From Cyanobacteria bacterium UBA9971 (GTDB lineage: Bacteria; Cyanobacteriota; Vampirovibrionia; Gastranaerophilales; UBA9971), in contig DNRP01000158.1 of assembly GCA_003499955.1 (NCBI GenBank), positions 1 to 10,467 on the forward strand: a DNA stretch of 10,467 nt, written 5' to 3'. The notes below the pieces were generated by a model that saw only the letters and a list, made by a program, of their open reading frames with translations, had not been told where the DNA came from and searched no databases. A program made the translations under genes and the position numbers. How positions within the stretch are numbered: position 1 is the stretch's first letter; each line of letters begins with the position of its first letter. Shown in pieces: positions 6,236 through 10,467 of the stretch.

Positions 6236-6263
6236 TTGACAAGCGCCGCTTGGTAGATATAAA
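6236..6263 (+). promoter_or_regulatory. Sigma-70-type promoter of the second XRE gene
   Basis: A perfect -35 TTGACA (6236-6241) and TATAAA at 6258-6263 are separated by 16 bases. This predicts a transcription start near 6270, at the left edge of the 34-base palindrome. The position matters for the gene start: an in-frame ATG at 6263 lies within the -10 element and cannot be in this transcript, so the true start is the ATG at 6290. Confidence 0.65.
6240..6252. promoter_or_regulatory. Candidate operator between -35 and -10
   Basis: CAAGCG-C-CGCTTG is a perfect 6-bp inverted repeat around a single central base and is strikingly GC-rich in AT-rich surroundings. It overlaps the last bases of the -35 box and occupies the spacer of the XRE promoter, where a bound dimer would block RNA polymerase. 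Small XRE regulators commonly repress themselves through such sites. It might also affect the divergent 568-residue gene, whose start is 147 bases away. Confidence 0.5.
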
Positions 6264-6267
6264 TGTC

Positions 6268-6301
6268 TTTACTATTCATAATTTATTTTATGAATAGTAA
6301 A
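6268..6301. repeat. Perfect 14-bp inverted repeat over the XRE start codon
   Basis: TTTACTATTCATAA (6268-6281) and TTATGAATAGTAAA (6288-6301) are exact reverse complements separated by TTTATT. The XRE start codon (6290-6292) is inside the right arm and the predicted transcript begins at or near the left arm, so the palindrome can act as a DNA operator, an mRNA hairpin that hides the start, or both. The inner 11-6-11 arrangement, with ATAA-N6-TTAT at the core, also resembles Xer/dif-type recombination sites, though true dif arms are not perfectly symmetrical. Confidence 0.6.
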
Positions 6302-6502
6302 ATTTTAAAAAATATTGGAAAAAAAATAAGAGAGATAAGAAAAAATAAAGAATTATCTCAAGAAAAATTAGGCGAATTATGCTATCTAAGCCGAAATTTT
6401 ATTGGCGCAATAGAGAGAGGCGAAGTTAACGCGCCTATTTTGACGCTTCGTAAAATTGCCAATGCTCTTGAAGCTGAACTAAACGAATTTTTACAATCAT
6501 AA
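6290..6502 (+). CDS. XRE-family helix-turn-helix regulator, 70 residues
   Basis: A second single-domain HTH_3 regulator. From the ATG at 6290 the protein starts MNSKILKNIGKKIREIRKNK, followed by LSQEKLGELCYLSRNFIGAI (22-41) as the helix-turn-helix, then ERGEVNAPILTLRKIANALE and a short ELNEFLQS end. This is the C-protein/Cro-like layout, with IERGE marking the turn after the recognition helix. A nine-residue upstream extension from an ATG at 6263 is rejected because that codon lies in the -10 box. There is no Shine-Dalgarno and the 5' leader is about 20 bases, lying within a perfect palindrome, so translation may be structure-controlled. The next gene begins 15 bases downstream, so it is probably co-transcribed with the Wzz-like protein. 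It differs clearly in sequence from the XRE protein upstream of aroK. Confidence 0.87.
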   Translation: MNSKILKNIGKKIREIRKNKELSQEKLGELCYLSRNFIGAIERGEVNAPILTLRKIANALEAELNEFLQS

Positions 6503-6517
6503 AACGAGGATTTGCTA

Positions 6518-7516
6518 ATGACTCAAAACACAGACAGTGAAATCATAATAGATTTTAACAAAGCATTAAAAACAATTATAGACAATAAAAAAACTATAAT
6601 TACCTGTTTCTTGCTTGCTATGAGCGTAGGGATTCTTTTAAATTTTATACTGCCCAAAAAATACACGTCAGAAGCAAAAATTCTTATAAAAAAAACCGGT
6701 TCAACAAATTTATCCTATATAAATCCTTATGTAATTCCTGAAACTATTGAAAGTACGGGATACAACAGATTTTTTGCCGTAAAAAATTCTTTAAATGAAG
6801 AAATCGAAATAATAAAATCCCCTCTCGTCATTGATAATACGATTAAAGAAAATAATTTGAAATACAATAAAGGTCCGGCAAAAGGGAATTACCTTTCTAC
6901 GGAGGATTTTTTAAGAACAAACTTTAATATTTCCAAACTGAAAGACGCTGACATAATTTATATTTCTTATAAATCAAAAAATCCTGTGCTTTCATATAAT
7001 ATTATAAACTCCATAATCAATAACTATAAGTCTATACAGGAAAACATAAATTTTGAAAAAGCTTCAAACGATAGTGTTTTTCTACAAAAAGCCTGTTTAA
7101 AAGCCGAAAAAGAATTAAATTTTAAAATAAATCAATTTAAAAAATATAATAATCAAACAGAAAGTTTAACTGTCGGTTCTTCAACACCAAATTTGAGCAT
7201 GCTTGGCTTTTATGACAAAAGATTTAAACAAAAATTAAAACAAATTTCCGATAATCAAACAAATTTCAAAAAACTCGAAAGAGAAATTACTCGAAAATCA
7301 GAAGATTTAGATATTTTAAAGAAAAAACTTGAATGGAGTTTACTGGTTGAGGAAATGTCAAAAAACACAACAAACATTATTATTCTTCAATCACCGAAAA
7401 TTAAAGAAAAACATGCCTTTTCAGAACCCCAACCTCTAATAATATTTATCTTTTGTGTTTTTGGTTGGATTCTTACGTGTTTAACAGCAGTTAATTTTAG
7501 AAAAAACAAAACATGA
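6518..7516 (+). CDS. Wzz/GumC-like polysaccharide chain-length determinant protein
   Basis: Polysaccharide co-polymerase architecture: a short cytoplasmic N-terminus, a transmembrane helix at about 26-45, then the family-typical PKKYTSEAKILIKK just outside the membrane (46-59), a long lysine/asparagine-rich, partly coiled-coil external domain (about 60-300), and a second transmembrane helix at about 307-327 ending in RKNKT. Such proteins sit in the inner membrane and set the length of O-antigen, capsule or exopolysaccharide chains with a Wzy polymerase. There is no C-terminal tyrosine-kinase (BY-kinase) domain. The ATG at 6518 is chosen because AACGAGGA (6503-6510) lies 7 bases upstream; a TTG at 6512 would fall within this spacer. 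No glycosyltransferase, flippase or polymerase is nearby, so the protein is an orphan here; the XRE gene 15 bases upstream probably controls it. Family assignment is by architecture and the N-terminal motif. Confidence 0.8.
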   Translation: MTQNTDSEIIIDFNKALKTIIDNKKTIITCFLLAMSVGILLNFILPKKYTSEAKILIKKTGSTNLSYINPYVIPETIESTGYNRFFAVKNSLNEEIEIIKSPLVIDNTIKENNLKYNKGPAKGNYLSTEDFLRTNFNISKLKDADIIYISYKSKNPVLSYNIINSIINNYKSIQENINFEKASNDSVFLQKACLKAEKELNFKINQFKKYNNQTESLTVGSSTPNLSMLGFYDKRFKQKLKQISDNQTNFKKLEREITRKSEDLDILKKKLEWSLLVEEMSKNTTNIIILQSPKIKEKHAFSEPQPLIIFIFCVFGWILTCLTAVNFRKNKT

Positions 7517-7913
7517 TAATACCCTAAAAAACTTTAAATATTCAACAATTAAATACACTAAAAAAAAATATGTTATGTGTAATATATACTTAATATTTCC
7601 GAAATACCGAAATTATTAAGAAAAATAACGAAATTTCTTATTTCAGAACATCTTTTTGTGTTTTCAAAACAAGCATATACAAAGTTATAGCCACCCAATT
7701 GCCCTTTATAATGGCTTTTTATCGCCAAAATAAAAATAATAACTAGCCATGTTTAGATTGTTGACATATAATTTATATCAGAGATGTCGAAGTATAAAAA
7801 ATAATTTAAAAAAAGGATATTAAATATTTTTATTTAATTCTATAATTTAAGTGTTTTAATACTGAAATTATAATCAATTTTTAGCAAGTAAATATTATCG
7901 AAAGGGAAAAATC
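7517..7913 (+). other. 397-base intergenic region without a gene
   Basis: Very AT-rich, with stops in all frames and no convincing small gene. It holds a weak hairpin TAAGAAA/TTTCTTA (7617-7623, 7634-7640), and AGCCA (7689-7693) with TGGCT (7712-7716) followed by thymines to 7720, a poor terminator for the Wzz-like gene. TTGACA at 7761-7766 is immediately followed by TATAAT at 7767-7772, too close to be one promoter. The last 50 bases hold the pilin promoter region. Confidence 0.5.
7869..7874 (+). promoter_or_regulatory. Candidate -10 element of the first pilin gene
   Basis: TATAAT lies 39 bases before the pilin start and belongs to a stretch, ATTATAATCAATTTTTAGCA, that resembles the corresponding stretch before the second pilin gene (ATTATAATAATTTTTAACA), implying that the duplication included the promoter. 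The -35 region is weak. Confidence 0.45.
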
Positions 7914-8597
7914 ATGCAAAACTCCAGAAAAGGTTTCACACTGGCAGAAGTTCTTGTAACTCTCGCTATTATAGGTGTTGTAGCTGCCTTAACAATCCCG
8001 ACTCTTATCTCAAGCACAAATGCTTCAAAATTTACAACAGCTTTGAAAAAAAATCTGTCGACGCTCAACTCTGTATTGCAGACAAACTTAGCTAATAATG
8101 ACATGGGCGCTAATGATGCAGATATTACAACCGCTACTACTCTTGCAGCATGGTTTGTTACCGGTGATGCTAATGCAACTGCCGGTACTGATCCTGCAGA
8201 AAACTTAAATGTATTAAGATGGGCTGCTGCTGATCCAACCAGTGTATGGTTAACTGACGGCACGAGATTAACTTTTTATATGACAGCCGGCGGCACCGGA
8301 TGTGCAAGTGAAACAGCTGATAGTTTTACTATTGCTACTGCTGGAGCTTGTTATGTTATGGTTGATACAAACGGAGACAAAAAACCAAACTCGACCGCTA
8401 CAGATGCCGGTGATGGCGCGGCAGATGTATGGGTTCTTGGCATAACCCCAAACAGCGTAATTCCTGTTATTTTAGACGGCGCTACTGATACTCTTCCTAC
8501 AACCGATGTAAACGGCGGTACTCTTGATCCTGCATATGATGCTACTATAGCTGACACAACTCAAGGTTCCTACGCTGTTATGACCGGTGCTACATAG
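7914..8597 (+). CDS. Type IV pilin-like / pseudopilin protein, copy 1
   Basis: A 227-residue protein with a class III prepilin leader: MQNSRKG, cleavage expected after Gly7, Phe8 as the first mature residue and Glu12 at the conserved +5 position, followed by a hydrophobic N-terminal helix to about residue 32. It would be processed by a PilD-type peptidase, held in the inner membrane and assembled into a pilus or type II secretion-like pseudopilus. The globular part has one cysteine pair (Cys130, Cys146), a likely disulfide, and DTNGDKKPN at 151-159, a DxNGD calcium-type loop as in GspG-like pseudopilins. The end is SYAVMTGAT. AAAGGGA (7901-7907) sits 6 bases before the start. The composition is richer in GC, alanine, threonine and glycine than its neighbours. 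A paralogue follows; no pilus machinery gene is in the window. Major versus minor pilin cannot be decided. Confidence 0.9.
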   Translation: MQNSRKGFTLAEVLVTLAIIGVVAALTIPTLISSTNASKFTTALKKNLSTLNSVLQTNLANNDMGANDADITTATTLAAWFVTGDANATAGTDPAENLNVLRWAAADPTSVWLTDGTRLTFYMTAGGTGCASETADSFTIATAGACYVMVDTNGDKKPNSTATDAGDGAADVWVLGITPNSVIPVILDGATDTLPTTDVNGGTLDPAYDATIADTTQGSYAVMTGAT

Positions 8598-8624
8598 ACT
8601 GCCTAACATAAGTTAAAATAATTT

Positions 8625-8666
8625 AAAAGAAGAAGGAAATAATATTATTTCCTTCTTCTTTTTTTT
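8625..8666 (+). terminator. Intrinsic terminator after pilin copy 1
   Basis: A perfect palindrome at 8625-8662 gives up to 19 base pairs (AAAAGAAGAAGGAAATAAT and its complement), realistically a 16-17-bp stem with a small AT loop, and is followed by a thymine run (8659-8666). It starts 28 bases after the pilin stop. The first pilin gene should therefore be a separate transcript from the second. Adenines on the left side mean it may also work on the other strand. Confidence 0.9.
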
Positions 8667-8671
8667 AAATA

Positions 8672-8700
8672 TTATCAAAATTTTTTAATTGAATTATAAT
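8672..8700 (+). promoter_or_regulatory. Promoter of pilin copy 2
   Basis: TTATCA (8672-8677) and a perfect TATAAT (8695-8700) are separated by exactly 17 bases, starting 6 bases after the terminator thymines. Transcription would start near 8707, leaving a leader of about 30 bases with AAAGAAGAAA before the start codon. Confidence 0.6.
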
Positions 8701-8736
8701 AATTTTTAACATCTACAAAAAATAAAAGAAGAAATT

Positions 8737-9420
8737 ATGTATAAATCAAAAAAAGGTTTCACTCTATCAGAGGTCTTAATTACTCTAGGGATTATCGGAA
8801 TTGTAGCTGCCTTAACAATTCCGGCAGTTATTTCAAGCGTAAATGCTTCAAAATTCACCACAGCATTGAAAAAAAATCTGTTAATTTTAAACTCATCATT
8901 ACAGATAAACTCTGCTCATAACGAAATAGGAGCTTCCGATACAGCTATTACTAATGCTAATACTCTTGCAGCATGGTTTGTTACCGGTGATGCAACTCAT
9001 ATTGCCGGTACTGATGCGCCAACAAATTTAAATGTATTAAGATGGAATCCTGCTGATCAAAGTAGTGTATGGTTAACTGACGGTACAAGATTAACTTTTT
9101 ACAAAAATGGCGGCACCGGCTGTGCGGATAATCCCGCAAATGCTTTTGATCCCGGAGTTGTCGGAGCTTGTTATGTTATAGTTGATACAAATGGCGACAA
9201 AAAACCAAATTCGATTGCTCAGGATGACGGATTAAATGCTGCCGATGTATGGGTTCTTGGTATAACCCCTAATTCAGTAATTCCTGTTATTTTAGCCGGT
9301 GACACCGCTGCTCTTCCAACAACTAATGCTTCCGGCGGAACTCTTAATCCGGCATATGCTCTTGGTGGTATCCCTGATGCAAATCAAGCTTCTTATGCAG
9401 TCATGACCGGTGCTACATAA
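8737..9420 (+). CDS. Type IV pilin-like / pseudopilin protein, copy 2
   Basis: A 227-residue paralogue of the preceding gene, about 70% identical by my hand alignment, with near-identical blocks: NASKFTTALKKNL (36-48), TLAAWFVTGDA (76-86), SVWLTDGTRLTFY (110-122), VDTNGDKKPNS (149-159), ADVWVLGITPNSVIPVIL (169-186) and SYAVMTGAT at the end. The prepilin leader is MYKSKKG, followed by FTLSEVL, with Glu12 at +5, and the cysteine pair is Cys129/Cys145. Differences concentrate in surface-type stretches (57-75, 87-97, 123-144, 206-218), as expected for exposed, diversifying loops on a conserved fold. It has its own promoter and an AGAAG-type ribosome site. No terminator with a thymine run follows; a weak AGAAC/GTTCT hairpin is at 9437-9454. 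The pair could be subunits of one filament or alternately expressed versions. Confidence 0.9.
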   Translation: MYKSKKGFTLSEVLITLGIIGIVAALTIPAVISSVNASKFTTALKKNLLILNSSLQINSAHNEIGASDTAITNANTLAAWFVTGDATHIAGTDAPTNLNVLRWNPADQSSVWLTDGTRLTFYKNGGTGCADNPANAFDPGVVGACYVIVDTNGDKKPNSIAQDDGLNAADVWVLGITPNSVIPVILAGDTAALPTTNASGGTLNPAYALGGIPDANQASYAVMTGAT

Positions 9421-9494
9421 ATATTACTCTTTGTTAAGAACTTTACAGTGTTCTATTGATTGCATTAATTCTGCTTAATTGATATATTTAAAAC

Positions 9495-9734
9495 ATGAAT
9501 GATTTAGAAATTGAAAAACGAATTGAGGGTCATATTGAATCCAGAAAAACTTACTGGACCGGATTATATTTGCTTTCTGCCGGATTGGCAACCGTAAGTT
9601 TTAGCATTGATAGTTTGATTAAAATAGTATTTTTTATTATCGGCATATTTTTATTATTATTTCTTATTACAATTATTTACAATATTAATACAGATTTGGA
9701 AGATTTTTACAAAAAATTAAAGGAGATAAAATAA
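9495..9734 (+). CDS. Small two-helix membrane protein, 79 residues
   Basis: A charged N-terminus (MNDLEIEKRIEGHIESRKTYW) is followed by two hydrophobic segments at about 21-38 and 42-63, then a charged, helical C-terminal tail (NTDLEDFYKKLKEIK). This predicts a hairpin in the inner membrane with both ends in the cytoplasm. There is no cysteine, no catalytic motif and no family I recognise. No Shine-Dalgarno precedes the ATG, whose 5' region is AT-rich. The stop overlaps the next start by one base, and asnS follows, so this is the first gene of a small operon. Likely real because of the coupling and sensible topology; function unknown. Holin-like or small accessory subunit are only guesses. 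Confidence 0.65.
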   Translation: MNDLEIEKRIEGHIESRKTYWTGLYLLSAGLATVSFSIDSLIKIVFFIIGIFLLLFLITIIYNINTDLEDFYKKLKEIK

Positions 9735-9865
9735 TGACTCATTACGAAATTATTAGTATTATAGGTCTTTTCATTATGTTTTTTGGGTTTATTTTTCTCG
9801 GATATTCAACGTTATATCCTAAGGGTTATAAATATCATAAAAAATTATGGTCAGAAGATAAATAA
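9734..9865 (+). CDS. Tiny single-pass membrane protein, 43 residues
   Basis: Starts in the overlap TAATG with the previous gene and has an excellent ribosome site, AAAGGAG (9719-9725), with 8 bases of spacing, located inside the coding end of that gene. The product has a hydrophobic segment at about residues 6-24 (IISIIGLFIMFFGFIFLGY) and a basic, tyrosine-rich tail (PKGYKYHKKLW), so a type II or small-subunit-like membrane peptide is predicted. It is followed 15 bases later by asnS. I know no family for it. The strong ribosome site and exact coupling support that it is translated. Confidence 0.62.
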   Translation: MTHYEIISIIGLFIMFFGFIFLGYSTLYPKGYKYHKKLWSEDK

Positions 9866-9880
9866 GGGATTAAAAATATT

Positions 9881-10467
9881 ATGTCTGAATTAAAACATGT
9901 TTATATTTCTGAAATTGCAAAATATGAAGGTCAGGATGTTTGCCTAAAAGGTTGGCTTTACGGAAAAAGATCCAGCGGAAAGCTGCATTTTCTTCAAGTA
10001 AGAGACGGTACAGGAATAATTCAGGCGGTAATCTTTAAAGGTGATGTTTCTCCTGAGGCTTTTGAAATCGGAGATAAAATTTCTCAGGAAACCTCTATCG
10101 AAGTTTACGGAACAGTTAAAGAAGATAAAAGATCCGCTATAGGCTTTGAAATTGGTGTTAAAGACATAAAAGTCGTGGGAGAATCTCATGATTATCCGAT
10201 TACTCCTAAAGAGCACGGCGTTGCTTTCCTTATGGAAAATAGACACCTCTGGCTAAGATCTCCAAGACAGCATGCAATAATGAAAATCAGAAATGAAATT
10301 ATAAATGCCGTAAGAAATTATTTCAATAATAACGGGTTTTTACTGGTAGACGCGCCTATATTTACTCCTGCTGCCTGCGAAGGAACTACAAACCTGTTTG
10401 AAGTGAATTATTTTGACGAAAAAGCTTATTTAACCCAGAGCGGTCAACTTTATATGGAAGCAGCAGC
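9881..10467 (+). CDS. asnS: Asparaginyl-tRNA synthetase (3' truncated by window)
   Basis: A class IIb aminoacyl-tRNA synthetase that charges tRNA-Asn with asparagine in the cytoplasm. The 195 residues visible are an N-terminal OB-fold tRNA-binding domain (GWLYGKRSSGKLHFLQVRDG at 24-43), the hinge RHLWLRSPRQ (121-130) and the start of the catalytic core, with motif 1 around 138-165 (ending APIFTPAACEGTTNLFEV) and YLTQSGQLYMEAA at 183-195 leading into motif 2. CEGTTNLF and LTQSGQLYMEA favour AsnRS over AspRS, which has different residues there. Bacterial AsnRS is usually 430-465 residues, so more than half lies outside the window. AAGGGA at 9864-9869 sits 11 bases upstream of the ATG, rather far. 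It is the third gene of a run beginning at 9495. Presence of AsnRS implies direct asparaginylation rather than only the transamidation route. Confidence 0.93.
   Translation, partial: MSELKHVYISEIAKYEGQDVCLKGWLYGKRSSGKLHFLQVRDGTGIIQAVIFKGDVSPEAFEIGDKISQETSIEVYGTVKEDKRSAIGFEIGVKDIKVVGESHDYPITPKEHGVAFLMENRHLWLRSPRQHAIMKIRNEIINAVRNYFNNNGFLLVDAPIFTPAACEGTTNLFEVNYFDEKAYLTQSGQLYMEAA

Noticed and set aside
6263..6289. Nine-residue N-terminal extension of the second XRE protein
   Set aside because: Its ATG lies in the -10 element of the promoter and the added residues are outside the HTH fold.
7761..7772. TTGACA and TATAAT as a promoter
   Set aside because: The two boxes are directly adjacent; a 16-18-base spacer is required.
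7895..8557. Two minus-strand frames over pilin copy 1
   Set aside because: Ala/Val/Ser-rich composition is the mirror of the pilin's Thr/Ala/Asp codons; the pilin frame has leader, motifs and a paralogue.
9944..10246. Minus-strand 100-codon frame over asnS
   Set aside because: Mirror of the conserved OB-fold coding sequence of AsnRS.
1..10467. tRNA, rRNA or CRISPR array
   Set aside because: No cloverleaf with a T-arm GTTCRANNC pattern, no rRNA-like sequence and no regularly spaced direct repeats were found on reading both strands.

Overview
This window is an AT-rich bacterial chromosome segment with compact genes, short operons and many genes lacking a strong Shine-Dalgarno site. Two class III-type prepilin-like proteins with a KGFTLxEVL leader, a stand-alone ManC-type cupin and the generally low GC resemble what I know of non-photosynthetic cyanobacterial relatives (Gastranaerophilales/Melainabacteria). 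That placement is an inference from style, not from a marker gene; a low-GC relative such as Elusimicrobiota is not excluded.

Layout. 1-1735 (+): the tail of a membrane protein, overlapping by one base a glycerate 2-kinase (glxK type), then a small mannose-6-phosphate isomerase/ManC C-terminal cupin. 1749-1928: a roughly 180-base element closed by an 11-bp inverted repeat, with several internal hairpins and a well-placed ribosome site for a 25-residue, leucine-rich hydrophobic peptide. 1983-4371 (+): chorismate synthase (aroC), and further on a small XRE regulator followed 7 bases later by shikimate kinase (aroK). Between aroC and the regulator lie an opposite-strand 53-residue gene and an 84-base dispersed-type palindromic repeat.

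4387-6093 (-): a 568-residue protein I cannot name, with all its cysteines in the first 68 residues and an XRE-like helix-turn-helix at the C-terminus. 6236-7516 (+): a second XRE regulator with a strong promoter and two palindromes (one between -35 and -10, one a perfect 14-bp inverted repeat over the start codon), followed by a Wzz/GumC-like polysaccharide chain-length protein. 7517-7913 holds no gene apart from the promoter region of the next gene.

7914-9420 (+): two tandem, about 70% identical type IV pilin-like proteins, each with its own promoter region and separated by a near-perfect intrinsic terminator. 9495-end (+): two tiny membrane proteins overlapping by one base, then the first 195 residues of asparaginyl-tRNA synthetase, cut by the window edge.

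Themes: aromatic amino-acid (shikimate) steps 5 and 7 occur close together with an embedded regulator; cell-surface functions (Wzz-like, pilins) occupy the right half. The best candidates for something undescribed are the structured 1749-1928 element with its peptide, the palindrome-controlled XRE/Wzz-like unit, and the orphan 568-residue protein.
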